Assembly (NCBI RefSeq): GCF_902825145.1
Contig: NZ_CADEAD010000001.1
Coordinates: forward strand, 248,001-312,000
Direction: 5' to 3'
DNA from: Bartonella phoceensis
GTDB taxonomy: Bacteria; Pseudomonadota; Alphaproteobacteria; Rhizobiales; Rhizobiaceae
DNA: 64,000 bases
The position numbers and the translations under genes are program-made. Below are positions 10,814-21,061 of the stretch, in pieces. The notes below the pieces were generated by a model, which saw only the letters and a list, made by a program, of their open reading frames with translations, was not told where the DNA came from and did no database searches. Numbering within the stretch: the stretch's first letter is position 1; each line of letters begins with the position of its first letter.

Positions 10814-11572
10814 GTGACATCGCACGCTCCAGATCCTATCCATCAGTTTGAGGTTTCGCGGCTAATTAAGATTTCTATAGGAAATATGGATTTGTCGTTT
10901 ACAAATGTATCATTGTTTATAGTGGCTACAGTTGTTCTAACCTCAGTTTTTCTCTTTATTTCATCATCAAGTCGCGGGTTGGTTCCAACACGAATGCAGT
11001 CTCTTTCAGAAATGGCGTATGAATTTGTAGCGTCAACTTTGCGAGAATCATCTGGTGTGCAGGGAATGCAGTTTTTTCCTTTAGTTTTTTCCCTGTTTAG
11101 TTTTATTTTGGTTGCTAACTTTATTGGCCTTTTCCCTTATTTTTACACGATTACTTCTCAAATTATGATCACATTTTCGCTGGCGATGTTGGTAATCTTG
11201 ACGGTGATTTGCTATGGTTTTTATAAACATGGGACCAGTTTTTTGAAACTGTTTGTTCCCAGTGGTGTACCGGTGATGATTTTACCTCTTGTAACGATGA
11301 TTGAGGTTATTTCTTTTCTTTCTCGTCCTATCAGTCTTTCACTTCGTCTTTTTGCTAATATGCTTGCTGGTCATATTACCCTCAAAGTATTTTCTGGTTT
11401 TGTTGTCTCAATGATTGGGGTAGGGGTCGTAGGTATTGGCGGTTCGATTTTACCACTTATTATGACCGTAGCGATTACCGCTCTTGAATTTTTGGTTGCA
11501 TTTCTTCAAGCTTATGTCTTTACGGTTTTAACTTGTATGTATCTTAATGATGCAGTTCATCCAGGACATTAA
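10814..11572 (+). CDS. atpB: ATP synthase F0 subunit a
   Basis: The a subunit forms the proton half-channels beside the c ring. At 252 residues it has the usual five or six helices, and the key segment [19 protein letters not shown] carries the essential arginine. The C-terminal helix ends in [23 protein letters not shown] prefer the GTG at 10814 (protein beginning [14 protein letters not shown]), because GAGGT lies five bases upstream and this matches the N-terminus I recall for Bartonella AtpB. The alternative is the in-frame ATG at 10787, which would overlap atpI by 20 bases. Confidence 0.95.
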   Translation: MTSHAPDPIHQFEVSRLIKISIGNMDLSFTNVSLFIVATVVLTSVFLFISSSSRGLVPTRMQSLSEMAYEFVASTLRESSGVQGMQFFPLVFSLFSFILVANFIGLFPYFYTITSQIMITFSLAMLVILTVICYGFYKHGTSFLKLFVPSGVPVMILPLVTMIEVISFLSRPISLSLRLFANMLAGHITLKVFSGFVVSMIGVGVVGIGGSILPLIMTVAITALEFLVAFLQAYVFTVLTCMYLNDAVHPGH

Positions 11573-11626
11573 TAAAACTGGCGGTTTTCCGTCAAATGGT
11601 GCAATTTCGCTTTAAAGGAGAATAAT

Positions 11627-11857
11627 ATGGAATTAGTGCTTGCAGCAAAATATATTGGTGCTGGTCTTGCTTGCTTTGGTATGGCAGGGACAGCTTTGGG
11701 TCTGGGAAATATTTTTGGTAGCTATCTTTCTGGTGCATTACGCAATCCATCAGCAGCCGATAGTCAATTTGGCCGCCTAGTCTTTGGTTTTGCTGTTACA
11801 GAAGCTTTGGGTATTTTTTCACTGCTCATTGCTTTGTTACTTCTTTTTGCGGTTTAA
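11627..11857 (+). CDS. atpE: ATP synthase F0 subunit c
   Basis: A 76-residue proteolipid of the rotating c ring. Two hydrophobic helices flank the polar loop RNPSAADSQFGR. The proton-carrying glutamate sits in FAVTEALGIF of the second helix. AAAGGAG lies upstream of ATG 11627. It is followed by a hairpin and a 132-bp gap before atpF', longer than the other gaps in the operon, as expected for a gene expressed at high stoichiometry. Confidence 0.97.
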   Translation: MELVLAAKYIGAGLACFGMAGTALGLGNIFGSYLSGALRNPSAADSQFGRLVFGFAVTEALGIFSLLIALLLLFAV

Positions 11858-11870
11858 TCGGCTTTAAGAA

Positions 11871-11908
11871 GGGTATGTCGATTTTCTATACGAGAGGTAG
11901 GCATACCC
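11871..11908 (+). promoter_or_regulatory. Hairpin between atpE and atpF'
   Basis: GGGTATG at 11871-11877 pairs with CATACCC at 11902-11908, and an inner TCG/CGA pair adds to the stem. It sits just after the atpE stop. No U-run follows, so a complete terminator is unlikely. An RNA-stabilising or processing role that raises subunit c output is inferred. Confidence 0.35.
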
Positions 11909-11989
11909 CTTTGGCTTTAGTAGAAGAAACATGAGTTAATTGTCATCAGTTTAAAGAGCTTTAGTAAGTTGTTTGAAGGATAAAAGAGG

Positions 11990-12556
11990 ATGTTGGTTTC
12001 CGGCACTTATGAACAGACCACTAAAACATCGATAGGACATATCAAGAATGCAGCAGAGCATGTAGATCGTGTATTTCCACCTTTCGATTTTGTACATTTT
12101 GGTTCACACCTTTTTTGGTTGGTAATTTCTTTTGGGCTTTTTTATCTCTTCATCTCTCGTGTGATTGCACCACGTATTGGCGGTGTTATTGAGACACGTC
12201 GGGATCGAATTGCATCTGATTTGGATCAGGCAATGCGTATGAAACAGGAAGCAGATACCGTAGTTGAAACTTATGAGCGCAAATTAGCAGAAGCCCGTTC
12301 TCAGGCGTATGTTATAGCCCAGGCTGCTGGTGAGGAAATAAAAGAAAAGGCTGAGCTTGAACGAAAGGAAATTGAAGCAAGTTTAGAGAAAAAGTTAACA
12401 GATGCTGAAAGAAAGATAGCGAAAATACGAGATAAAGCTATGCAAAATGTTGGCTCAATTGCTGAAGAAGTAGCCCTTGAAATTGTAAAAAAATTGATTG
12501 ATGTTGATGTTAACAAAGAGTCAGTTCGTTCAGCTATTAAAGCTGCAGATTACTAA
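11990..12556 (+). CDS. atpF': ATP synthase F0 subunit b'
   Basis: One of two b-type peripheral stalk subunits, the arrangement of alphaproteobacteria and other photosynthetic-lineage bacteria. It has 188 residues: a polar N-terminus, a membrane helix at about 40-58 ([21 protein letters not shown]), then a long charged coiled coil ([20 protein letters not shown] through [16 protein letters not shown]). [16 protein letters not shown] is typical of b'. GAAGGA and AGAGG precede ATG 11990. The gap to atpF is 11 bases. Confidence 0.94.
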   Translation: MLVSGTYEQTTKTSIGHIKNAAEHVDRVFPPFDFVHFGSHLFWLVISFGLFYLFISRVIAPRIGGVIETRRDRIASDLDQAMRMKQEADTVVETYERKLAEARSQAYVIAQAAGEEIKEKAELERKEIEASLEKKLTDAERKIAKIRDKAMQNVGSIAEEVALEIVKKLIDVDVNKESVRSAIKAADY

Positions 12557-12567
12557 AGGATATAAAA

Positions 12568-13062
12568 ATGACTGATACTTTTTGGGCTTTTGTTGGGTTA
12601 GTTCTTTTTTTGGCTCTTTTAGTCTATTTCAAAATTCCGCAGATGGCTGTCTGTCACCTTGATGCACGAGCAAAACGTATCAAAGATGAGCTTGATGAAG
12701 CTCTTCGTCTTCGTGAGGAAGCACAAGAGGTGCTTGCTGAATATCAGCGCAAACATGTGGAAGCAGAGAAGGATGCCCAAGAGATTATTGCAGCAGCTAA
12801 GCATGAAGTTGCAGCTGTTATTGCTGAAGCTCGTACAAAAGCAGAGGAATATGTAAAGAATCGCAATAAATTAGCAGAACAAAAAATTGCTCAAGCAGAA
12901 GCTGATGCGATACGTATGGTTTCTTCATCTGCAATCGATTTAGCGGTTTCTGTTGCCCGTACGCTTATTACAAAAGAGTTGGATTCTAATAAAGCAAATG
13001 AACTTATTAAAGAGTCTCTTAGTGAAGAATCCCTTATCAAGGTGAAAACGTATCTTAATTAA
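12568..13062 (+). CDS. atpF: ATP synthase F0 subunit b
   Basis: The second b-type stalk subunit, 164 residues. It has an N-terminal membrane helix (FWAFVGLVLFLALLVYFKIP, about residues 5-24) and then an Ala/Glu/Lys-rich coiled coil that dimerises with b' and links F0 to the F1 delta subunit. AAAGGA precedes ATG 12568. It is the last gene of the operon; the F1 genes are not in the window, as usual in Rhizobiales. Confidence 0.95.
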   Translation: MTDTFWAFVGLVLFLALLVYFKIPQMAVCHLDARAKRIKDELDEALRLREEAQEVLAEYQRKHVEAEKDAQEIIAAAKHEVAAVIAEARTKAEEYVKNRNKLAEQKIAQAEADAIRMVSSSAIDLAVSVARTLITKELDSNKANELIKESLSEESLIKVKTYLN

Positions 13063-13749
13063 TGGTAATTGAGGCATTCAAAGAATTGATCCTTCAGCAG
13101 TAGAGCTTCTTTTCAGTGCTGAGAGTGTTGTTTCTTTTAGCCTTATCTTGTGGTATTCATTTGTATACTTAGTTTTAAAGAAAAATGTCTGCGGTTCTTA
13201 ATATCATTTTTCAATTATGATTCATTCATATGACTTTTATAAAAGTGTGTGTGCGATGTTCATTAATGCTGCCTGTGTGAAGGGTTATAAGGCAGGATAT
13301 CAAAGGGTATCATTGTTTTTACTTTTACTTTATGAAGGTACAAGGGTAGAATCTTCATTTTGTAGTTTGGTTTAAAATGTTGTGATTGCTCTTGCATTTA
13401 GACAATACATAAAGGCCGTATTTATTCTTTTCTTAAATAGTTTTGTCTATATTCTTCCCCTTGTGAAGTGTAAGTAGACGGTTTTCTGTTCATATTGAGA
13501 GAGTTTAAAGTAGGGGAGACTTATACTATATTCTATTTTAATATGTAAAACGATAGATTATCATTGTAAATCAATATATGTCTATTTTATGATTTGCACG
13601 GCTTTTTTATGAATTGTTATTTATACTATAAATTCTACAATGACTTAAAATTGTTTCAAACCTTATATTGGAATTTTCTCAGAATGTTTCATGCTAAAAA
13701 AGAGAAGAATTTTATTTTATCATTTTTCCAATTTATAGAGTATTTCATT
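13063..13749. other. Convergent 687-bp spacer after the atp operon
   Basis: Gene-free AT-rich DNA between atpF and glyS, whose 3' ends face each other. A weak hairpin (TCAGCA at 13094 with TGCTGA at 13117-13122) followed by a T-rich stretch may terminate the atp transcript, but the stem is only six pairs. Nothing else is recognisable. Confidence 0.4.
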
Positions 13750-15972
13750 TTAGATTATAAGTTTTGAGAAGTCTGCTACCGCTTCTATAATGATACGGAT
13801 ACGTTTGAGAAGAGCGAGACGGTTGGTGCGAATACTGGGATTTTTATCATTCACCAATACTTTTTCGAAAAATGTATCGATAAATTTTCCAAGCGGTGCC
13901 AATGTATTGAGTGTGTGGGATAAGTCTGCTGCACTGATGTGATCAGGAATCTTGCTTTCTATTTCAATGATTGCTCGATAGAGTTGTTTTTCTTCTGTTT
14001 CAATAAAAAGCCCAGAATTAATTTCGTTTGTTGTTATTGTATCTCTTTGGAACTCATTTTCAAGAAGGTTTGCCGTGCGTTTCACAGCGGCTAAAAAACT
14101 GCTTCCATCATCTGTATTGATAAAAGCAATGAGTGCTTCGACGCGACGTGTGACTGATAAAAAATCATCAACATCTTCCTTTAAGACTGCTTCAATAGCA
14201 TCATAACGAACGCCTTCCTCTTTTAGATAGATTTTCAAACGTTCATGGAAAAAAGCTAACAGATCTGATAAAATATGTTCTATTTTTTCTAGAAATAGAT
14301 TGTGCGCTTGCATATCTTCTTTGTGATATATCTCATATTTAATTTTTTGTTGTAGGAAAAGGTTTGCTGCCAAATGAAGCAGTGGCATAAGATTTATTTT
14401 CCAGTCATGCAAAAGTACAAGTCTAATAATTCCCAATGCTGCCCGCCTTAATGCATAGGGATCTTTTGAGCTGGTTGGTTTTTCATTAATCAGCCAAAAA
14501 CCAACAAGCATATCAATTTTATCGGCTAGTGCAATTGTTATAGCAAGAGGTTCTTTCGGAATACGATCTGTTGGTCCTAGGGGTTTATAGTGATCTTCAA
14601 TTGCTTCAGCTACGCGAGGATCTTCGCCCTGAAGAAGGGCATATTTTCGTCCCATAAGTCCTTGTAATTCAGGAAATTCTCCGACAACTTCGGTTTGCAA
14701 ATCAGCTTTTGCGAGCACTGCTGCACGTTTAGCTAACAGTGGATCTGCTTGTACCAAAGGGGCAATTTTTTGTGCTAGGACTACGATACGCTCTACTCTT
14801 GCACCCTGCGTACCTAATTTTGCATGAAATGTTACATTTAAGTGATCAAGTCGTGCCATTCTTTGATCGAGAGGTTTTTTTAAATCAAGATCAAATTTTT
14901 TGACCGAAGATTCCAAGTGTTTTATATCGGGCAAATCACGCTGGTCTGTTTGCCAAAAATAGAGTGCGTCAGAAAGACGAGCGTGGACGACTCTACTATT
15001 TCCCTTAGAAATTTCTTTTCCTTCATCACTTGCAAAGATATTAGAAACGAGAATAAAATGATGAGAAAGTTTAGTCTCTTCGCCTTGTTTACGGGTTACA
15101 AAACATTTTTGATTAGCGCGAATGGTTAAGCGAATAATTTCTGGAGGAATATCAAGGAAAGATTTGTCAAAACTCCCCATAAGCACAACAGGCCACTCAA
15201 CAAGTCCGGCGACTTCTTCTAAGAGAGCATTATCTTCAACCAATTCTAAACCGTTTGCAAAGCAAAGATTTTGAGCATCTGCCGAAATAATATTTTTTCG
15301 CCTTTCTGCATCGAGAATAACTTTGTGGGTTTTAAGTTTGGTAATATAATCCTCAAAGCGACGGACTTGAAAGGGGGTTCCATCACTTAAGAAGCGATGA
15401 CCATAGGTCATATTATTACTTTTGAGAGAACCAACGGTAAATGGAACGACATATGTTTCACCAATTTCTGGGCCGAAGATGCAAAGGATGTTTTGTAAAG
15501 GTCGAATCCACTTTAATGCTCCACTCTTTGCTGAATCTTTGCCCCAACGCATAGATTTTGGCCATGGAAAGTTTCGAATAATATTCGGTAAAATATCGGC
15601 AATAATTTCTTCTGCCTTTCGACCTTTCTTTATGATTTTAGCGATATAAAAATCACCTTTTTTACTATCGTGCGCAATGTGTGCTTCAGAAATATTGCTC
15701 AGTCCTGTTGAGCGTAGAAATCCATCAATAACATGCTGTGGTGATTTTGTACTAGGACCTCTCCGTTCTTCATGGATATCTTTTGAGCGTATAGAAAGAC
15801 CGCGTATGTCTAATGTTAGTCGACGAGGTGTCCAATACTCACGAGCAGCTTTATAGGTCAAACCTACATCTATAAGTTGATCTGTAACAGATTTTTTGAG
15901 ATCTGCCGCAGCTTTTCGTTGCATGCGTGCAGGGATTTCTTCGCTGAAAAGTTCAAGAAGGAGATCGGACAT
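13750..15972 (-). CDS. glyS: Glycyl-tRNA synthetase beta subunit
   Basis: A 740-residue beta chain of the heterotetrameric bacterial glycyl-tRNA synthetase. It begins with the conserved [15 protein letters not shown] and includes [17 protein letters not shown], and the HD-like [24 protein letters not shown]. The C-terminal part is the anticodon-binding-like region ([21 protein letters not shown]). It is somewhat longer than the roughly 690 residues of the Escherichia coli protein. Its ATG overlaps the glyQ stop by one base (TAATG at 15970-15974), so the two subunits are translationally coupled. Confidence 0.96.
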   Translation of the reverse strand: MSDLLLELFSEEIPARMQRKAAADLKKSVTDQLIDVGLTYKAAREYWTPRRLTLDIRGLSIRSKDIHEERRGPSTKSPQHVIDGFLRSTGLSNISEAHIAHDSKKGDFYIAKIIKKGRKAEEIIADILPNIIRNFPWPKSMRWGKDSAKSGALKWIRPLQNILCIFGPEIGETYVVPFTVGSLKSNNMTYGHRFLSDGTPFQVRRFEDYITKLKTHKVILDAERRKNIISADAQNLCFANGLELVEDNALLEEVAGLVEWPVVLMGSFDKSFLDIPPEIIRLTIRANQKCFVTRKQGEETKLSHHFILVSNIFASDEGKEISKGNSRVVHARLSDALYFWQTDQRDLPDIKHLESSVKKFDLDLKKPLDQRMARLDHLNVTFHAKLGTQGARVERIVVLAQKIAPLVQADPLLAKRAAVLAKADLQTEVVGEFPELQGLMGRKYALLQGEDPRVAEAIEDHYKPLGPTDRIPKEPLAITIALADKIDMLVGFWLINEKPTSSKDPYALRRAALGIIRLVLLHDWKINLMPLLHLAANLFLQQKIKYEIYHKEDMQAHNLFLEKIEHILSDLLAFFHERLKIYLKEEGVRYDAIEAVLKEDVDDFLSVTRRVEALIAFINTDDGSSFLAAVKRTANLLENEFQRDTITTNEINSGLFIETEEKQLYRAIIEIESKIPDHISAADLSHTLNTLAPLGKFIDTFFEKVLVNDKNPSIRTNRLALLKRIRIIIEAVADFSKLII

Positions 15973-16916
15973 TAGGCTTCTCCTTTAGTGTGTATTTGAC
16001 CAGCTCCTGTAAGTAAAAAAGCTTCTCCACAGCGGCGTGCAAGATCGCGAACACGAAGAATATAACTTTGTCGCTCAGTTACAGAAATGACGCCACGTGC
16101 TTGCAAAAGATTAAAGATATGGCTGGCTTTAATACATTGATCATAGGCTGGAAAAACACACAGATGTTGACTATTCTTTTTATTTGGTTTTCCAGCTTCA
16201 AGGAGTGCAATGCATTCGCGTTCTGCATCAATAAAATGCTGGTGTAGCAGTCTGGTATTAGCAAATTCGAAATTATAGTATGAATATTCCTGTTCTGCTT
16301 GTAAAAAAGCATCTCGATAACTTATTTTGTTTTCTCCATCCAAACCATTAAAGTTAAGATCATAGACGTTATCAATACCCTGGATATACATTGCTAAACG
16401 CTCAAGCCCATAGGTAAGTTCTCCTGAAACTGGAGCACACTCAATGCCACAAACCTGTTGAAAATAAGTAAATTGAGAAATTTCCATTCCATCGCACCAG
16501 CATTCCCATCCGAGCCCCCAGGCGCCGAGTGTTGGACTTTCCCAATCATCTTCAACAAAGCGAATGTCATGAAGTTTTGTATCAAGACCGATGGCTTGTA
16601 ACGACTTGATATAAAGTTCTTGTAAATTGAGAGGAGAGGGTTTGAGGAGCACTTGGAATTGATAATAATGCTGTAAACGATTTGGATTTTTACCATATCG
16701 CCCATCTGTTGGGCGTCGAGAGGGTTGGACGTAAGCCACTTTCCAAGGGCGTGGTCCCAGTGAGCGCAGTGTTGTGGACGGATGAAAAGTTCCAGCCCCG
16801 ACTTCTATATCATAAGGTTGCAAAATCGCACATCCATAACAGGCCCAATAATTTTGCAAAGTTAAAATAAGTCCCTGAAAAGAACATTTAGGATTAAGAT
16901 ATTCAGGCAATTTCAC
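15972..16916 (-). CDS. glyQ: Glycyl-tRNA synthetase alpha subunit
   Basis: A 314-residue class II aminoacyl-tRNA synthetase subunit holding the catalytic core. Family motifs are [43 protein letters not shown] at the N-terminus, [25 protein letters not shown], and [30 protein letters not shown]. It starts at ATG 16916 and is translationally coupled to glyS. It follows the secreted TPR gene on the same strand, with 105 bases between. Confidence 0.97.
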   Translation of the reverse strand: MKLPEYLNPKCSFQGLILTLQNYWACYGCAILQPYDIEVGAGTFHPSTTLRSLGPRPWKVAYVQPSRRPTDGRYGKNPNRLQHYYQFQVLLKPSPLNLQELYIKSLQAIGLDTKLHDIRFVEDDWESPTLGAWGLGWECWCDGMEISQFTYFQQVCGIECAPVSGELTYGLERLAMYIQGIDNVYDLNFNGLDGENKISYRDAFLQAEQEYSYYNFEFANTRLLHQHFIDAERECIALLEAGKPNKKNSQHLCVFPAYDQCIKASHIFNLLQARGVISVTERQSYILRVRDLARRCGEAFLLTGAGQIHTKGEA

Positions 16917-17021
16917 GCTTTATACTCTTTAATGTTTGACCATAGATAGTGACCAAAAGAATTTCAGCCTCTATATACTTGTCTATTGTTTCATGTGCTT
17001 ATGGTCAAGCATCGTTGTTGA

Positions 17022-18713
17022 TTATAAGCCAAATTTCAATTTTTTTCGGATTTTATCGGAGTCTTTTGCTTCTCCATCAATTGCATGATTCCACTGAAAT
17101 ATTGCTTCACGTTTACGCCCAACTTGCCAATAAGCATCACCTAAATGATCGTTTAATGTTGGATCCTCAGGTTGCAATTTAACAGCATTCTCTAATATTT
17201 GCACAGCCTTGTTATATTGTTTGAGTTTGTAATAGGCCCATCCCAGAGAGTCTAGAATGTAACTATTTTGCTCCTGTAATGTAGAAGCTTTTTGCAGCAT
17301 ATGAAGTGATTCTTCAAGTTTTTGATCACGATCAACAAGTGAATAGGCTAGATAATTAAGGACTTGCGGTTGATTGGGGAAAAATTCAAGTGCTTTTCGC
17401 AGATCAATTTCAGCTTTTTGCCATTGATCTAACCGTTCGAAAGCAATACCACGCTGATAAAAGAGCTTCCAATCATCTCGTTGAAAATTTTTTATTTGTG
17501 TAATAGCCTGATTCAGGGTTTGGATAGCTTCAACAAATTTATTATCTTGTATATAAAAGGCAGTTAACGTTATCAGAATAGGACGATCATTAGGGAAATT
17601 TTTCTTTAATGAGGTCAGTAATTTGATAGCTTCGTTGTAATTATTGTAATCTGCAAGCAGAAATGCAAGTTGAAGCTGTCCATCTCTATAATAAGGAGAT
17701 TTGGGTGGTAAAGCTTGGTAAAGTTTAATTGCTTGATGAGGATCGCCTAATTTAGCAGAAAGATGTGCGAGTTGAAACAGTGTTGCGTCATTTTGAGGAC
17801 ATAAAGCAAAAGATAACTGATTGAAAATACGGGCAATTCGTCCTGAGTTTTTGTGATTGAGGGTTGTTCCAAAGTTGTATAATACTTCACCTGCTCCTTG
17901 TTGAGGTGTTTTAACTAATCTTTCTAAGGAAGCGCTTTTTTCAATTTTTTCTCGGATATTTTTGAGCACTTCTCGGCCTGATAACATTTGTTCGCCGTTC
18001 AGAAGAGTCTGAAGAGCTTGATTACGCATATTATGGCGCAATTGGAATGAAGCATAAGCTATGATAATACGTTCATAAGTATTAGGAGCTATAAGATTCC
18101 CTTGTTTATTATTGAGCGCTTGAATAAAATATTTTTTTGCAGTTTCTTTATGTTCCGCAAGATCGTTCATAAGTGCGAGATGATAATGTATGAAAAGGTC
18201 ATACCAACCAGGTCCTTTGAGCTTTTCAAGATCAGCGATTGCCTGGGATTTTTGTCCAGATCCGAATGTTATCCACGCACCGATGAGTTCAGCTATTGGG
18301 TTATTAAGTGCAGGAGGATCTTTTAATTGTAGAAAAAGCTTGGCATTTTTATAGTCTTTTTTGATAAGACTTTCTACAGATAACGCTAAGGAAACAAAAG
18401 GAGTTGTAATACCTTGCGCCTTTAGTTTTTGGGCTTGTTCAATAGCTTCTTTAAAGGTTCCTATGGAAAGCATGGCCTCAAGGAGTTCTTTTTGTGTTTC
18501 TATGTTATCAGGTTTATAAACGAGCGCTTGCTTAAAATAATCTATGGCAAGATCTGTTTTATTTTCATGATTTGCAACTCTCCCAGCCAGATAAGCACCT
18601 GTAAATGAAGACGCATTTATAGGGGCGTTTATTTTACTGTAGGTAGTGGATGACATCAGCATGACACCCGCAATAAAAAGGGTAAAAAAGCGGGATATTG
18701 TTGCACTGCACAT
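17022..18713 (-). CDS. Secreted tetratricopeptide-repeat protein
   Basis: A protein of about 563 residues with a signal peptide (MCSATISRFFTLFIAGVMLMSSTTYS) followed by about a dozen TPR units, for example HENKTDLAIDYFKQALVYKPDN, DQWQKAEIDLRKALEFFPNQPQVLNYLAYSLVDR, NSYILDSLGWAYYKLKQYNKAVQILENAVKLQPEDPTLNDHLGDAYWQVGRKREA. The NYLAYSLVD...SLGWAYY pattern is characteristic of the conserved rhizobial periplasmic or lipoprotein-like TPR proteins. I choose ATG 18713 because AAGGATGAG lies eight bases upstream; ATG 18722 has its AAGG directly adjacent. A scaffolding role in the envelope is likely but the partner is unknown. Confidence 0.85.
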   Translation of the reverse strand: MCSATISRFFTLFIAGVMLMSSTTYSKINAPINASSFTGAYLAGRVANHENKTDLAIDYFKQALVYKPDNIETQKELLEAMLSIGTFKEAIEQAQKLKAQGITTPFVSLALSVESLIKKDYKNAKLFLQLKDPPALNNPIAELIGAWITFGSGQKSQAIADLEKLKGPGWYDLFIHYHLALMNDLAEHKETAKKYFIQALNNKQGNLIAPNTYERIIIAYASFQLRHNMRNQALQTLLNGEQMLSGREVLKNIREKIEKSASLERLVKTPQQGAGEVLYNFGTTLNHKNSGRIARIFNQLSFALCPQNDATLFQLAHLSAKLGDPHQAIKLYQALPPKSPYYRDGQLQLAFLLADYNNYNEAIKLLTSLKKNFPNDRPILITLTAFYIQDNKFVEAIQTLNQAITQIKNFQRDDWKLFYQRGIAFERLDQWQKAEIDLRKALEFFPNQPQVLNYLAYSLVDRDQKLEESLHMLQKASTLQEQNSYILDSLGWAYYKLKQYNKAVQILENAVKLQPEDPTLNDHLGDAYWQVGRKREAIFQWNHAIDGEAKDSDKIRKKLKFGL

Positions 18714-18808
18714 AGAACTCATCCTTTTCAAGATAATCAGTCGTTTTTGTGGTTTATAGATCATATCCGATTACTTTGTTAAAAAATATTGTGATTTTTA
18801 CAAATAAT

Positions 18809-19885
18809 TCAGTTTATACGCGCAATACAAAAGTCAACAGTTTCAATAAGAGCTTTGTAAGCAAGGTTTTTATTCATTGATGCAAGAGCGTCGGTTGCAC
18901 GCGTTCCATAAATGCGTGCTTGTTCTATTGTATCTGTGAGGCTATCATATTTTTCTATCAAGTATTGTGCGTGAGCGAAGGCTTCATTATTATTATTGCC
19001 GTTTTCAAGAGCTTGTTTCCAAAATGCTTTTTCTACCGTATTGCTACGTGTGTATGCAAGAATAACGGGCATTGTAATTTTGCCTTCTCTAAAATCATCC
19101 CCTATATTTTTTCCCAAATGTTGAGTAGTACCACCATAATCAAGTGCATCATCAATCAATTGGAAAGCTAATCCTAACAATGTTCCATATTCACGCAATG
19201 CAAAACGCTCTTTATCTTTATAGCCAGCAATAATTGGCCCCACTTCAGCGGCAGCTGAAAAAAGTGCTGCTGTTTTTGCATTGATGACTTTAAGATAGTC
19301 TGAAGCACTGGTTTCTATATTTTTTGCAGCAGAAAGTTGCATAACTTCACCCTCAGCAATAATTGCAGCAGCATTTGCTAAGACTGAGAGCGCTTCTATA
19401 GAACCAACATCGACCATCATTTTAAAAGCTTGCCCCAACAAAAAATCACCCACAAGTATACTTGCCTGATTGCCCCAAATCATTCGTGCAGTAGATTTTC
19501 CGCGTCGTAAATCGCTTTCATCAATCACATCATCGTGTAACAAAGTTGCTGTGTGCATAAATTCAACTGCTGTAGCAAGTTTTATATGCCCATGATCGTG
19601 ATAACCAAACATATGAGCGGAAGCTAATGTGATCATTGGGCGTAACCGCTTCCCACCTGATGAAATAAGATGGTTAGAAATTTCCGGGATCATTTCAATC
19701 TCCGATTTCGCCATAGAGAGGATGAGTTGATTCACGCGTTCCATATCATGTTGGGTAAGATTGATGAGAGATTGGAGAGACATTTGATTATTTCTTGTTT
19801 GATCTTGTTTTGTGGCTACACTCAATGTGTTTACTCCTGGAGTATTACGATGGACAGATATGAGTTTTATTTTTTCTACTAGCAT
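18809..19885 (-). CDS. ispB: Octaprenyl diphosphate synthase (polyprenyl synthetase)
   Basis: A trans-type long-chain isoprenyl diphosphate synthase making the ubiquinone side chain. Both aspartate-rich motifs are present: LLHDDVIDESDLRRGK (first) and LAFQLIDDALDY (second), plus GGKRLRPMI for substrate binding and KTAALFSAAAEVGPI. The start is uncertain. ATG 19885 gives 358 residues, ATG 19783 (MSLQSLINLTQHDMERVNQLI) gives the conserved core, and neither has a strong ribosome binding site. It works upstream of ubiA in the same window. The family product length cannot be read from sequence; octaprenyl is assumed from IspB-like similarity. Confidence 0.92.
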   Translation of the reverse strand: MLVEKIKLISVHRNTPGVNTLSVATKQDQTRNNQMSLQSLINLTQHDMERVNQLILSMAKSEIEMIPEISNHLISSGGKRLRPMITLASAHMFGYHDHGHIKLATAVEFMHTATLLHDDVIDESDLRRGKSTARMIWGNQASILVGDFLLGQAFKMMVDVGSIEALSVLANAAAIIAEGEVMQLSAAKNIETSASDYLKVINAKTAALFSAAAEVGPIIAGYKDKERFALREYGTLLGLAFQLIDDALDYGGTTQHLGKNIGDDFREGKITMPVILAYTRSNTVEKAFWKQALENGNNNNEAFAHAQYLIEKYDSLTDTIEQARIYGTRATDALASMNKNLAYKALIETVDFCIARIN

Positions 19886-20083
19886 AAAGGGGGTTTTGTT
19901 TTGATACAAGCTTTTGATAGCACTTTAAAACAGAAGTCTTAAATGATAACCGGTAAGGAATGTTTTTTAAGCTTGTTTAATATTGTTGTTTTGAAGTTAT
20001 AGAAAAAATTTGAAACAGCTTTGTTTAAAAAGCATTTGATAGGCAAAAGCACAGTTTACTAAAGATGAACATTAGGTTTTCAA

Positions 20084-20875
20084 ATGGATGAAATAACGAA
20101 TCAAAGTGATGAAACAATTGACAGCTTTCATCGCGGAAAGTTTTATTTGGTTCAACCACGTAAATATGGTCATCGTTCTGGCATGGACGCTATGTTATTA
20201 GCTAGTTTGGTTCCTAATAATTTAAAAGGAAAGGTTGTTGATTTAGGTGCTGGTGCTGGTGCAGCAGGATTAGCAGTTGCTTCGCGCTGTCTGAAAGTTC
20301 ATGTTACGTTGGTTGAACGATCAGCTTTTATGGCATCTTATGCAAAAAAGACACTTATGCTAAAACAAAATGAAAAGCTCGCTGAGCGAATTTGTTTGCT
20401 AGAAGCAGATGTTACTTTGAAAGGCAAAAATCGTTTAACAGCAGGGTTGACAGATAACTCTTTTGATTTTGCTATTATGAACCCGCCTTTTAACAGCCCT
20501 GCGGATCGCAAAACACCTGATAAGCAAAAATCTGAGGCACATGTTATGTCTGAAGCGATGTTTGATAATTGGTTGCGGAGTGCGGCAGCAATTGTTAAGC
20601 CAGGTGGATGTTTAGGATTAGTTGCACGTCCGCAATCGCTAACTGATATCTTGTATGCTTTAAAAGGGCGCTTTGGTGGTATCTGTATAATTCCTGTTCA
20701 TGCACGTGCGACATCGGTAGCAATTCGTATTTTATTTTATGCAAAACGGGGAAGCAGAGCGTCTTTATCCGTATTACCTGCGTTGGTTATGCATGAGGAT
20801 GATGGTCACGCTTTTTCACCACAGATTGATGCAATCAATAACGGACGTATAAGTTTATGGGAACTTTTAAAATGA
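20084..20875 (+). CDS. TrmN6-type tRNA1(Val) adenine-N6 methyltransferase
   Basis: A 263-residue class I SAM-dependent methyltransferase. It has the SAM-binding VVDLGAGAGAAGLAVASR (about residues 49-66) and the N6-adenine motif FAIMNPPFNSP (about 130-140). The N-terminal FHRGKFYLVQPRKYGHRSGMDAMLLASLVP is the family opening that precedes the Rossmann fold. In Escherichia coli the orthologue modifies A37 of tRNA1(Val); the substrate in this organism is inferred. It diverges from ispB and precedes the S49 peptidase, an order I recall from other Rhizobiales. Confidence 0.88.
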   Translation: MDEITNQSDETIDSFHRGKFYLVQPRKYGHRSGMDAMLLASLVPNNLKGKVVDLGAGAGAAGLAVASRCLKVHVTLVERSAFMASYAKKTLMLKQNEKLAERICLLEADVTLKGKNRLTAGLTDNSFDFAIMNPPFNSPADRKTPDKQKSEAHVMSEAMFDNWLRSAAAIVKPGGCLGLVARPQSLTDILYALKGRFGGICIIPVHARATSVAIRILFYAKRGSRASLSVLPALVMHEDDGHAFSPQIDAINNGRISLWELLK

Positions 20876-21061
20876 TATCTTGTGTTTTCTGGTTTATTGC
20901 TTAAATTTAAAATGAATCTTTATTTTAGGGAGACTTTAGATTTGTGTGAAATTTTATTTTTAATTGCAATGTGGGGATTGATTGGCGCTTTTGGATATTA
21001 TCGTGTTCTTCCTTTTTGCTGTTCTTGCTTATTTAATACTCATTGAGGAGATATTGTTTTG

